In this document: positions 1-8,903 of the stretch, one piece after another
How the letters are laid out: each line of letters opens with the position of its first letter
Numbering within the stretch: position 1 is the stretch's first letter
Notes under the pieces: generated by a model
Told to the model about the DNA's origin: nothing
Database searches by the model: none
The model's input: the letters and a program-made list of their open reading frames with translations, nothing else
Translations under genes and position numbers: made by a program
NCBI GenBank assembly: GCA_030562215.1
Contig: JAUPFL010000002.1
Span: 124,001 to 188,000, forward strand
Source: Peribacillus frigoritolerans
GTDB taxonomy: Bacteria; Bacillota; Bacilli; Bacillales; DSM-1321
DNA length: 64,000 bases
Direction of reading: 5' to 3'

Positions 1-19
1 TCAAAGAGGAGCAAACAAA

Positions 20-1218
20 ATGAGCACAGTACTTTTAGAAAAAGTCAAAACGATCAAAGCGTTAAATAATATTGCCGAAAGCGGGCTGAATGTATTCAAT
101 AAAGGCGATTTTAAAGTCGACAATGACAGTGAAAACCCTGATGCGATCGTTCTTCGCAGCTTTAACATGCATACTATGGAATTCGGCGATCAGTTAAAAG
201 CAATCGCAAGGGCAGGGGCCGGAGTCAATAATATTCCGGTCGACAAATGCACTGAGCAAGGAATTGTCGTTTTCAATACACCTGGTGCTAACGCAAACGC
301 TGTAAAAGAAATGGTGCTGACGTCATTAATGGCTTCATCTCGTAACCTTTTTGCCGGTGTGGCTTGGACAAAGACGCTTGAAGGCGAAGGAGAACAAATT
401 CGAAGCTTGTCGAAGCAGGAAAGAAACAATTCGTCGGTAAAGAAATCAAGGGAAAAACACTTGGCGTAATCGGTTTAGGAGCAATCGGTGCACTTGTAGC
501 GAATGATGCGCTTGATTTGGACATGGATGTCATTGGCTTTGACCCGTTCATCTCTGTTGATACAGCTTGGAACTTGTCCCGCAATGTACAGCGCGCCATG
601 ACAATTGAAGAATTGTTTGCAGAATCTGATTATATTACGGTACACGTTCCATTAACTGACGACACAAAAGGAATGTTTAACCAAGAAACATTCAGCATCA
701 TGAAGCCGGGCGTACATATCTTGAATTTCTCACGCGGCGAGCTAGTGAATGAAAATGATATGCAAGCTGCGCTTGAAAGCGGAAAAGTAGGCAAGTTCAT
801 TACTGACTTCCCGAATGAAAACGTGTTGAAAATGAAAAATGTCGTTCCAATTCCGCATCTTGGTGCATCTACGCTAGAATCAGAGGAAAACTGTGCCATC
901 ATGGCAGCTCGTCAGTTGAAGAACTTTTTAGAAACAGGGAATATCAAGAACTCTGTGAATTTCCCGAATACTTCCCTTCCTTATACAGGAAACCGTCGTG
1001 TGGCAACTTTCCACGAAAACGTTCCGAACATGGTTGGGCAAATCACGCTGGCTGTATCAAGCTTTAATCTGAACATCGCTGACATGGTTAACAGAAGCCG
1101 TGGGGGATATGCATATACGATCATCGACATTGATGGTGAAGTAAACGGCGATATCATTCCTGCCTTGGAAGAACAAATCAAACAAATCGAAGGCATCGTT
1201 ACAACTCGTATTATCTAA
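20..1218 (+). pseudogene. serA: D-3-phosphoglycerate dehydrogenase, frameshifted
   Basis: This gene encodes the NAD-dependent oxidation of 3-phosphoglycerate to 3-phosphohydroxypyruvate, the first step of serine synthesis in the cytosol. The N-terminal part (20-469) carries the 2-hydroxyacid dehydrogenase substrate domain with RAGAGVNNIPV. The remainder, in another frame up to 1218, has the Rossmann motif GLGAIG, then NFSRGE, the PHLGAST segment with the catalytic His, and a C-terminal ACT domain for serine feedback. The two parts join perfectly if one C is restored near position 401, giving a protein of about 390 residues, normal for the short Bacillus type. The start ATG at 20 follows GAGGAG. 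Because loss of serA would cause serine auxotrophy, a sequencing deletion is the likelier explanation. A serC gene often lies just upstream in relatives but is outside this window. Confidence 0.9.
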
Positions 1219-1237
1219 TTGGAACCAATAAATAGTG

Positions 1238-1273
1238 AAAGCCTCAATTCCTTTAAGGAGTTGAGGCTTTTTA
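1238..1273 (+). terminator. Rho-independent terminator after serA
   Basis: A hairpin with arms AAGCCTCAA and TTGAGGCTT, extended by a TCC/GGA pairing around a short TTTAA loop, is followed by T residues 20 bases after the serA stop codon. Confidence 0.85.
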
Positions 1274-1476
1274 GGCTTCATCAATGATTTTTGAACAAAA
1301 AAAGCCACTTATTGGGGTGATCATATTAAACTAGCTCACGTGTTAAGAACATAGGGATCACAACGAACTCTGTCTGGTACGGGTCGTGCCGGTAAGCTCG
1401 ATACATTCAGTTGAAGTCAAACCGTCTTTCCATCACGTATTGCTTAGCATCGAAATTCTCCAAGATTAAAAATCTG

Positions 1477-1644
1477 TCATTGCTTCACCTCTGTGTTATC
1501 TTCATAATGTACAAACAACATCAAGTAGATTGCGAATAGAAGATGCACATAAAGTGGAATGTTCTTATCGTTTTGAATGACAACAAATATGTAAATTCCA
1601 TATAGCAAAATTGGAATGGTTAAAAGGATTCTGTGCTTAGTCAC
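1477..1644 (-). CDS. Small membrane protein, unknown function
   Basis: A 55-residue protein starting with GTG at 1644. It has two hydrophobic stretches (about residues 6-23, including LLYGIYIFVV, and 32-46, including LLFAIYLMLF) separated by a short polar loop (QNDKNIP), and an acidic tail. This suggests a two-pass membrane protein. Its start overlaps the end of the 29-residue gene upstream by 8 bases, which suggests translational coupling. I do not recognise the family. It is supported by the hydropathy pattern and coupling only. Confidence 0.45.
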   Translation of the reverse strand: MTKHRILLTIPILLYGIYIFVVIQNDKNIPLYVHLLFAIYLMLFVHYEDNTEVKQ

Positions 1645-1726
1645 ATGTCATCCCCCATTTACCCTCAAATATTAATACATCAAGCATTTCAGCCACTTGA
1701 AAATTCTTAATATCTGCTAATTTCAT
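1637..1726 (-). CDS. Short peptide gene upstream of small membrane protein
   Basis: A 29-residue reading frame begins with ATG at 1726, 8 bases after a strong AGGAGG site. Its product starts MKLADIKNF and ends GMTCD. Its stop overlaps the GTG of the following two-TM protein, so it may be a coupled leader peptide or a real small protein. No family recognised. The strong ribosome site and overlap are the only support. Confidence 0.35.
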   Translation of the reverse strand: MKLADIKNFQVAEMLDVLIFEGKWGMTCD

Positions 1727-2002
1727 CGTTTCATCCTCCTAATTAACCAAATATTCAGACACTTCTATTAATACAATAGTATGAAGTACAGAGAAAACGC
1801 TGTCAATCTATATTCCATCTGTACTCATTTTAAGTTAGTGGATTCATAAGTTATCTGCCAAAATAACTATCTCATATATATCTACTTAGTGAGTTAGGCA
1901 AAACGGTGTCCAATATGACTTTTGTTAATTTCCTCTAAGTAAAAGAATTGCCCCATGAAATACAGAGACGGTTGCCCATGTTTCTACATAGAATGGATTA
2001 CC

Positions 2003-2483
2003 CTATATTGTTCTTCCCCAAAAATTCTGATGCTGATGAAGGATATTCGATGTTAAAAAAGCTCCAACAGGAGGCAATTGCCCGGTATACACATTATCGC
2101 TCATAGGAGATTGATTCAGGGGTATATCAGTAGTGGCAATCCACGATCCAGACTCACCTGCTTGCAGAGAGGGGGCTTCATAAGAAAACGTCCTTGAAGA
2201 ATGAAATGTCGAATTCTACTCTGTTGATCATCAATTATGTTTTAAGTTGCCGGAGAAAGTGGCATAAGGTGAATCAAATGCAATTTGTTTGGTGTTTTCA
2301 TTCCAAAATCCATTAATCGGAATGGGTCTGCCACGAAAATTAACCGTACCCACCACTATTATCTGTAATGGAGTTAACGGTAAGTGTGCCCCAAATAATC
2401 GTTCTGCCAGCTATTGAAGAGTGGATACCCCAAACAGATAGGAATGGAAAGCTAACTGAAGCAGTGCCCTGTGAAGTTACCAA
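2003..2483 (-). pseudogene. Decayed gene of unknown function
   Basis: The minus strand contains three stretches of plausible protein in different frames. The first starts at a TTG (2483) eight bases after AGGGAGG and reads through GRTIIWGTLTV. The second contains GTVNFRGRPIPINGFWN and FDSPYATFSGNL. The third contains SWIATTDIPLNQSP and ends HQHQNFWGRTI before TAG at 2003. The middle also has stops, so at least two lesions are needed. Composition (many Gly, Ser, Thr, aromatic beta-type residues) suggests a small beta-rich protein. I do not recognise the family. Unlike most frameshifted genes here, more than one correction would be needed, so true decay is possible. Confidence 0.4.
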
Positions 2484-2627
2484 TGCTATGTCCTCCCTTA
2501 AAGGTTGTTTATGTTCTGAGGAAGATTCCCTGTTTAAAGCAGTATATGCAGCAAGAGCAGAATAATTTAATAAACAAAGGTGAAGTACTGTAAATGCATT
2601 CCCTCAGATTCATAAAAATATCCAGAA

Positions 2628-2657
2628 AAATCCGATCTTCAATTGAAGACCGGATTT
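2628..2657 (-). terminator. Terminator of the lipoprotein/PepSY operon
   Basis: Read on the minus strand, AAATCCGGTCTTC pairs with GAAGATCGGATTT around AATT, followed by a T-rich run. It lies 13 bases beyond the lipoprotein stop. Confidence 0.75.
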
Positions 2658-2669
2658 CAAATGAATTTT

Positions 2670-3140
2670 TTAATGATGATGTTCAGGACTTTCTTCTTGT
2701 TTTCGGATTCCTTTTTGCAAGAATTTCAATTCACTTTCAGACAGTTTTCCTACGATGAATTGTTTTTGAGGCATAATGATTGAGCCATCGTTACTAGCAT
2801 GTACTTTTATATAATATAGGCCATCACTATCAAAGTTTTTACTTAAAGCATAAGTACCGTTTCCCTCTTCCTCAGCTTGTTCCATACTATATTTGAGCGA
2901 GCCATCTTGTTTCCATATCTCAAAATGAACAAAATCTGCGTTTTCAACCATTTTGCCACCTTGAGTAAGTTCAGCCTTCATGGTCTCCTGTGTATTAGCT
3001 GAAAAGGATGCTGGTATAATTATTTCAGCTTCAAGCGGTGTTTCTTCTTTGTATAGATCAGTGACATCCTTTTCAAGTGAACATGCACTTAGCAATATGC
3101 TGGAAATAAAGATTAAAGAAATACATATAGTTTTTTTCAC
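2670..3140 (-). CDS. FixH/YtkA-like lipoprotein
   Basis: An exported lipoprotein of about 156 residues. The start is taken as GTG at 3140 (MKKTICIS) because AAAGGGTGG lies at the right distance, although an in-frame GTG at 3152 exists. A signal peptide leads to a lipobox LLSAC, so Cys would be lipidated on the outer face of the membrane. The mature part (EAEIIIPASF, WKQDGSLKYSM, GLYYIKVHAS) has the beta-sandwich pattern of YtkA/FixH-like domains often linked to metal or respiratory functions. The tail PEHHH is His-rich. It lies directly downstream of the PepSY protein on the same strand, probably as the second gene of one operon. Function in copper or iron handling is only an inference from this pairing. 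Confidence 0.7.
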   Translation of the reverse strand: MKKTICISLIFISSILLSACSLEKDVTDLYKEETPLEAEIIIPASFSANTQETMKAELTQGGKMVENADFVHFEIWKQDGSLKYSMEQAEEEGNGTYALSKNFDSDGLYYIKVHASNDGSIIMPQKQFIVGKLSESELKFLQKGIRKQEESPEHHH

Positions 3141-3167
3141 GGCAAAAGCCACCCTTTACATTTCTAA

Positions 3168-4509
3168 TTATGCATTCAAAAAGTTTTTGATTACAGATAT
3201 CCTTTTAATAATTAACCAGTCAATTAGCCAAACGACAATAAGAGACAAACCGACCAAAGGAAACAAAATCCCAAGACCTATTAACAGAAATAGAAAGAGT
3301 TTCATGTTCTTTATTTGAGGAGCTTTTGGTGCACCTAATCCTTTTTTCGGCTTTCGCTTCCACCATAAATAAAAACCACTAAATGCAACAAGCATGATTC
3401 CTAAACAAATAAGAAGGCTGATTATCTGATTAACCAAACCAAATTGAGTCCCTTTGTGCAAGGTAATTCCCCAAGCAACTATTTTCCCTATTAAACCGTA
3501 ATGGTCATAACGATAATTAGCTAGAACTGCACCGGAATATTGGTCAATATGAATGGTCGCTTCATCTTGCGCTTTCGGTGGAAAAGCTGACAATGTATAA
3601 ACGCCATCTGTTTCTTGTGGAATATTAATGCTATAACTTGGATGCATACCCTCACGATTCGCTATCGTAACTACATCATCAATGGAAATTGGGATAAAAC
3701 CTTGAATATCTGAGAGAGGTACATCTAAATTTTCTGCTGCCCAAGGAACATCTGCAATGTCTTTTGTCTTGATTGAGGAAGTTGGAGCACTTCCTGTCCA
3801 TACAGAAGGAGGGTACCCAGATCCAGAATTGGTGGCTAACGACTGAAAATTACTTCCCCAAAAACCTGACCAAGGCAATCCTGTCATGATTAAAAATAAC
3901 ATGCCTGCAGTTATCCAAAAGGCAGGTACTGCATGTAAATCTCTTCTGAAAATATGTTTCCCTTTATTTAGCCTTGGAAGAAGAACACCAGAAAGACTTT
4001 GCTTTTTTGGGGATACCATAAATAAAGACCAGAGACAATTAACACAACTGCCCAACACGCAGCCAACTCTACAATTCTATCTCCCAAGGTGCCAGCCATC
4101 AGTTCACCATGAATTTCTTCGATTTTATCCATGATTTTGTCATCATCATTTAACTCTCAATAGATTTACCTGTATATGGGTCTATGAAAATCGTAAGAGA
4201 CTCATTATTAGAAGTGATGCTTACTTCGCTCGAACGAGATGCATTGTCTCCGGGATGATACTTTGTCACCACTGCCTCAGGGTAAAGTTCTTTCACATTC
4301 TCAATCTGCTGGGATGCCGGTAATTTATCTCCTAGCGGTGTAACCTCTTGGTAGTCTTGATAAAGAACTTGTTCAATCTGAGGCTTAAATAAATAGATTG
4401 AGCCGGTAACTGCCAGAATAATAAGTAAGGGTGCAAAAATGATTCCAGCGTAAAAATGCCATCTCCATACTGTTCTATACAGAGAGGTGTTTGATTGTTT
4501 AGTTTCCAT
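3168..4509 (-). pseudogene. PepSY-associated TM domain protein, frameshifted
   Basis: A membrane protein of the PepSY_TM family, some members of which (PiuB-like) are linked to iron uptake. The N-terminal part (4509-4150) has an amphipathic start, TM1 (FAPLLIILAVTGSIYLF) and a PepSY domain. A middle piece in another frame (about 4150-4000) carries IHGELMAGTLGDRIVEL and TM2 ending GLYLWYP. The last part, down to 3168, contains LPRLNKGKHIFRRDLHAVP, TM3, a second PepSY domain, and two more TM segments including GFYLWWKRK. Two single-base events, near 4150 and near 3975, join the pieces into a normal length of about 445 residues. The conserved His residues of the family (IHGEL, DLHAVP, TLHKG) are all present, so the underlying gene was recently intact. 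Confidence 0.8.
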
Positions 4510-4896
4510 TCATACAGAACCTCCGAGTCGTACTATTAAATTCACTATATAGATGATAAAAGAAAATTGTGAGAAAAATATGAAATTCATTTAAAAAAGG
4601 CAGTTTGTGTTTGTTAAAGATTAAATAAGTCATATCGACTAAGAAGAACAACTGGCGACTAAGGAGTGAACTTCCTGAGAAAGAGTTAGCAAGCAGTAGG
4701 GCAGGAAGGGATGGAGGGAAATGGGGTAGTTGCGGCGAAAGTAGTCTATAGAAATGTGTTGAAGATAGGAAGAGTAGCAAGATCACAATATGAACGGATC
4801 AGATAAACGGCTAATGAACATGAAGACCATGTTAAGGGAAGCAGCTTGAAAAAAGAAATTGTAATAGATCGTAAAAAACATGAAGGAGTGACGAAA
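4510..4896. other. Intergenic region, no gene recognised
   Basis: This 387-base gap separates the divergently oriented PepSY operon and the M4 protease. It contains a purine-rich stretch around 4690-4740 and presumably both promoters, but I see no convincing -35/-10 pair or conserved structure. Confidence 0.4.
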
Positions 4897-5958
4897 ATGC
4901 ATAAAGAAGGTTGTTCCAAATTCAAGTGTCAGTGTTTCATCGTACCTAACTATATTCTTGAGAATTTGGCACAAAATGAAGTGGAAGAAGCACGGATCAG
5001 TTTAGCGAAAAGCCGTCAAATGCGCAGGCGCAGAATTTTGAAAGAGTACGATATTGACGGTGTTGTCGCTTTAACCGATGCAGGATCTGGAAGTCGTGGT
5101 GAATCTGCCCGCCATGTTTACGATTGCAAGGGAGGAACGAAACTCCGGGAGAATGAGGCTAGGAAAGAAGGAGACCGATCAAGTGCAGATCCTATTGTTA
5201 ACGCTGCATATGATTATAGCGGAGTTGTGCGCGATTATTTCAAGGATGTCCTGCACCGAAATTCAATTGATAACCAAGGCCTTGATCTCATTCTAAACGT
5301 TCATTATGGCAATAAATTCACCAATGCTTATTGGGACGGAGATGAAATGGTATTTGGTGACGGTGATGGGGTCATCTTTAGCAATTTTGCCAATTCACTC
5401 GATGTAATTGGACATGAATTGACACATGGGGTTACGCAGTTCACAAGTGGATTGGAGTATGAAGGTCAGTCAGGGGCTTTGAACGAACATCTTTCAGATG
5501 TATTTGGAGTTGCCATAAAACAATTCCATTTAAAGCAAACTGCAGGAGATGCCGATTGGCTAATCGGTGCTGATATAATGGGACCGACACTGAAAGGGCA
5601 GGCCCTCCGTTCGATGAAAGCGCCAGGTACGGCATTTGACAATAAGTTAATGGGTAAAGATATTCAGCCTGATCATATGAAGAACTTCTATAAAGGAGAA
5701 CACGATAACCATGGGGTCCATATCAATAGCGGCATACCAAACAAAGCCTTTTATCTAGTATCGATGGAAATCGGAACGGACAAAGCGGCCTTGATCTGGT
5801 TCAATGCGATGCAGAATTTATTTGCGACGGCGAATTTCAATCAATTCGTTCAAATCGTCATCAAAGCAGCGCAAAAACTTGTTGATAGCGGAGATGTTAC
5901 GAAAACGGCCATCAAGACAATTGAAAATGCTTTTAAAGCGGTTGGACTGCCTGAGTAG
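4897..5958 (+). CDS. Protealysin-like M4 metalloprotease
   Basis: A zinc metalloprotease of the thermolysin family (M4), 353 residues. The start is ATG at 4897 because AAGGAGTG lies just before it. It lacks the long FTP/PepSY propeptide and the signal peptide of secreted thermolysins. Instead it has a short N-terminal segment with CQCFIVPNYIL, matching the protealysin-type propeptide motif. The catalytic HELTH begins near residue 173, the third zinc ligand Glu is in GALNEHLSDV near residue 197, and NHGVHINSG supplies the transition-state His. Absence of a signal peptide suggests an intracellular or non-classically released enzyme. It is followed 32 bases later by an emfourin-like gene, the known inhibitor partner of protealysin in Serratia. 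Confidence 0.92.
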   Translation: MHKEGCSKFKCQCFIVPNYILENLAQNEVEEARISLAKSRQMRRRRILKEYDIDGVVALTDAGSGSRGESARHVYDCKGGTKLRENEARKEGDRSSADPIVNAAYDYSGVVRDYFKDVLHRNSIDNQGLDLILNVHYGNKFTNAYWDGDEMVFGDGDGVIFSNFANSLDVIGHELTHGVTQFTSGLEYEGQSGALNEHLSDVFGVAIKQFHLKQTAGDADWLIGADIMGPTLKGQALRSMKAPGTAFDNKLMGKDIQPDHMKNFYKGEHDNHGVHINSGIPNKAFYLVSMEIGTDKAALIWFNAMQNLFATANFNQFVQIVIKAAQKLVDSGDVTKTAIKTIENAFKAVGLPE

Positions 5959-5990
5959 TCATATTCCATGAATAGGAGGCTTCATCTACC

Positions 5991-6302
5991 ATGCATATCA
6001 AATTTAGCTGCATAGGGGGATTTGCCAACCTCGACTTGAATTTCGAGATAGATACAGATGAATTGTCGAAAGAGAAGAATGAGGAATTACAGAACTTAAT
6101 GAAAACAGCTGACCTTCCTAATACTGCCCAAAGTAAAATGGTAAAAACGCAAGGGTTCGACTCATTTTCATACCAGCTGGTTATAGCAGATGAAAAGAAG
6201 AAGAAATCTTTCTCATTTACTGACATAACGGCTCCAGAGGAAGTACGGCCCTTATTGGATTATTTACGGAATTTAGCAATTGAAATAAAGATGGCAGAAT
6301 AA
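5991..6302 (+). CDS. Emfourin-like protease inhibitor
   Basis: A 103-residue cytosolic protein. It starts with a beta strand and the phrase GGFANL, which resembles the emfourin N-terminus (GGFAG type), and has a C-terminal helix (PEEVRPLLDYLRNLAIEIK). Emfourin is a small proteinaceous inhibitor of protealysin-like M4 proteases, usually encoded next to the protease. Here it sits 32 bases downstream on the same strand with its own AGGAGG site and shares the following terminator, so the two form an operon. Assignment rests on this motif, size and neighbourhood. Direct inhibition is inferred. Confidence 0.75.
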   Translation: MHIKFSCIGGFANLDLNFEIDTDELSKEKNEELQNLMKTADLPNTAQSKMVKTQGFDSFSYQLVIADEKKKKSFSFTDITAPEEVRPLLDYLRNLAIEIKMAE

Positions 6303-6306
6303 CCAC

Positions 6307-6342
6307 GTCAAAAAAGTCTATCATTCAGATAGACTTTTTGAC
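6307..6342 (+). terminator. Terminator after protease/inhibitor operon
   Basis: A long hairpin GTCAAAAAAGTCTATC / GATAGACTTTTTGAC with a 5-base loop, placed four bases after the inhibitor stop codon. Confidence 0.85.
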
Positions 6343-6625
6343 GAGTCGTAAAACTTCACAAAAATGTCATTTCATTTCACTTTTATATGGATTTTGGCTG
6401 TTTGTTCTCTAAATGGACACAAAATAACAAGAAAATAGCGATTTAGAGTAGCAAATTTAAAACGGAAATTAGAGAGTATAGCCCTTTGATGAGATTTTGT
6501 AAAGAGTTAGCCAATCAAACAGGTAAAACAGTCACAAAAGGGAACGAATTTTGAAAGAGGCAAAACTAGAGCGGTTTTACAAAAAAAGCATAAAATAGGA
6601 TAATGGTCGCAGAGAGGTGAAGTGA

Positions 6626-7696
6626 ATGACATATCAAGAAATGAAAGTGACGATAGCCGGAAACAGCCTTACCCAATTCGGGAAAAGAATATTAATCTCG
6701 CAGATTCAATTCTCGACATTGGAGGCGATATTCGAAGTAGATGAGGCGGTTCAAAGAAAGCTCGATCTCAATCGAAGGACTGAAATCAGGGAGTTCATCA
6801 TCGATTCTGTATCGGAAGGTGACTTTTACTTTTCCCCATTCATCTTCTCGAGCAGGGGAGCGATCAAAGAAGTGTCCGTGGGCGGGGAACTGCCACCAGG
6901 AAGTAAAATATACATACTTGACGGTCAGCACAGGACCTACGCCCTCATTTCAGCCATCAGTCACTTAAGGGCACGGAAGGAAACGGAAGAGGAGATCGGT
7001 AACTTTTCCGAAGCGGCAAAGCTCCAAAATCAAATTGATAAGTTAAAGACCTATCCAGTCACGATTCAAATCTATTTAAACCTGGAAACGCATGAAGAAA
7101 GACAGCTATTCAATGATATTAATACGAAGCGAAAAGAGCCGCATAACGGTTTGGTGATGAAGTATGATCAGCGCGATGAATATGCAGAACTAACACGTAA
7201 CATTGCCAGGAAATTAGAAAGTAAGATGGAGATGGAAGCCACACTATCGAGGATTACCGTAAGCTGTACGGCGCTGACTACGCTGACGATCATGAGGCGC
7301 TGCCTCATCGCTTTATTTGAAGGAAACGTCACCGCGAAAACGGGAAAAGCCAATTATGGTGATATGACCAAAGCCGAAGTCATCAACACCGCGACCGCGT
7401 TTTTCGAGTCATGGCTGGAAATCTTTCCGAAGAAGATGACAGACAGGGCCACATTCACATCCGGCTATTCCGGCATTCAAATAGCCCTTGCCCAAACGAT
7501 CCACCAACTCCACAAACATCATGAAATCCCCTATGAAAAAGCAATAGATCATATGCTGCATTTGAAGAAAGCCTGTACTTGGAAGCATGATGATGCCCTT
7601 TATTCACACATCTACGACCCCTTGAAAAAAGAGTCAAAAACCATTCGACTACAAACGCCATCCAGAAAACCGCTCTCGCGTTCAAACGAAAAATAG
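6626..7696 (+). CDS. DGQHR-domain (DndB-like) protein
   Basis: A 356-residue protein of the DGQHR/DndB-like superfamily, which shares the ParB/sulfiredoxin-like fold. The signature ILDGQHRTYAL lies near residue 103, followed by a coiled-coil-like helix (about 115-140), a beta strand (TYPVTIQIYLNL) and NDINTKRKEP, matching the family pattern of a nucleotide-binding pocket followed by NxN..K. DndB itself regulates DNA phosphorothioation genes, but no dndC, dndD or dndE is seen here, so this is a stand-alone relative. Start ATG 6626 follows AGAGGTG. A second relative follows after 21 bases, with a strong AAGGAGG site. Confidence 0.8.
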   Translation: MTYQEMKVTIAGNSLTQFGKRILISQIQFSTLEAIFEVDEAVQRKLDLNRRTEIREFIIDSVSEGDFYFSPFIFSSRGAIKEVSVGGELPPGSKIYILDGQHRTYALISAISHLRARKETEEEIGNFSEAAKLQNQIDKLKTYPVTIQIYLNLETHEERQLFNDINTKRKEPHNGLVMKYDQRDEYAELTRNIARKLESKMEMEATLSRITVSCTALTTLTIMRRCLIALFEGNVTAKTGKANYGDMTKAEVINTATAFFESWLEIFPKKMTDRATFTSGYSGIQIALAQTIHQLHKHHEIPYEKAIDHMLHLKKACTWKHDDALYSHIYDPLKKESKTIRLQTPSRKPLSRSNEK

Positions 7697-7717
7697 AGCA
7701 AGAAGGAGGATGGCTGC

Positions 7718-8748
7718 ATGATTCTAAGTGAATTGGACCGGAAAAGAAGGACGATGGTTACCTGCTCAATCATCGAACTGGTCGATATGTATCGCAATGG
7801 TCAGATCGCCACGAGGGAAATCAACCAGCTGCGGGTCCGGTCGATCAAAAACTATCTTTTGGACAATGCATTAACAAAAATATCTACCTGCCGCCGCTTG
7901 TTGCCAACAGCAGGGAAGGAACCGCCCCTAATGGAGATCCTGCCAAATTATCGATCATCGACGGAACACAACGAATAGCGGCCTTCGCCCAATTGGAGGA
8001 CAGTATCCTTAAAGCGTTAAAGAAGGATGAAGAAAAAGTGAAACAAGCATACGAACTGGATTCACTCATGAAGGACAGCTCGATTGCGATCCAAGTATTT
8101 GATGGGCTAACAAGAGCTGAAGAATCCCAGCTCTACCTGGATCTCAATCTAAAAGGCAAGAAAGTGGCCCTTTCCAAACGGATTTCATTCGACTCGAGAA
8201 ACAACCTTAACGTCATTACCAATCAGGTGCTCCATACCCATCAATCGCTAAAAACAGCCGGTGTCGAACTTGAAAAGCGTTCCATCAATCGTCCAGCCAA
8301 TAAAAACCTGCTATCGCTATCGCAATTGAGGCAGGTCATCGGCATCTTCATGACTGGGAAGGCACACGTAAACATCGAAGAGAAAGTATCACAAAGTCCG
8401 CTTTCGAACAGTGAATACATCACACTCATTCATCTATATCTTAATGAACTATTCGACATATACCCGGCAGAACGGATGGGGGATTAAACAAAATGCATGC
8501 TTGCCAGTTACCCGCTTTTCATTGCCGTTGCCCTTTATGTCAATGACAAAATGGAAAACCAGCATATCGAACAAAGACAACAGCTGATTGCCAAGAGAAT
8601 GTCAAAATTGAAAGAGGTGGACTGGAGCCCTGATAATCCCGTTTGGAAAGAGTTTAAAGGAACATACAAAGGGCGGCCGCCATTATTTCACCTAAGCAAA
8701 GATAAAAACAATATCGAAGAGCTAGTACGCTGGCTGTATAGCTGTTGA
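7718..8748 (+). pseudogene. Second DGQHR-like protein (DGTQR variant), frameshifted
   Basis: A paralogue of the preceding gene, about 343 residues when reconstructed. The N-terminal 54 residues are in frame from ATG 7718. A one-base loss near 7880 shifts to a frame with NIYLPPLVANSREG and IIDGTQRIAAF, a variant of the DGQHR signature in which His is absent. YLDLNLKGKKV corresponds to the NDINTKRKE segment of the neighbour. The frame then meets an in-frame TAA at 8485 but continues with ASYPLFIAVALYVND to 8748. The pairing of a canonical and a variant DGQHR protein suggests a heteromer, or one active and one regulatory subunit. That is inference. Confidence 0.7.
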
Positions 8749-8787
8749 GGAGGTGAGGGGAAATGTGATATTGAAAAAGAGAAAAAC

Positions 8788-8869
8788 CCCTAGGTGAGGA
8801 CGTCCTGGAAGACAATCACCTAAGGGCTTGCGAGCAGGAGTATACCTGCCACTATGTCCAGTATACTCC
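8788..8869 (+). promoter_or_regulatory. Two stacked hairpins upstream of comK-like gene
   Basis: Two inverted repeats stand in tandem. CCCTAGGTGA (8788-8797) pairs with TCACCTAAGGG (8816-8826). GGAGTATAC (8837-8845) pairs exactly with GTATACTCC (8861-8869). They lie between the DGQHR genes and the start of the ComK-family gene at 8904. Neither is followed by a U run, so they look more like an RNA leader structure or protein operators than terminators. Confidence 0.5.
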
Positions 8870-8903
8870 ATAAAAAGGAATAGTGAAATGGGGAGTGAAT
8901 GGA

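Noticed and set aside
2368..2565. Plus-strand 65-codon frame
   Set aside because: It is antisense to the more convincing decayed minus-strand gene and has no ribosome site.
4499..4786. Minus-strand open frame rich in Leu, Ser and Phe
   Set aside because: It reads antisense to a purine-rich spacer, lacks a ribosome site and overlaps the PepSY start region.
6626..8748. Complete DNA phosphorothioation (dnd) system
   Set aside because: Only DndB-like proteins are present; no cysteine desulfurase, DndC, DndD or DndE genes are seen nearby.
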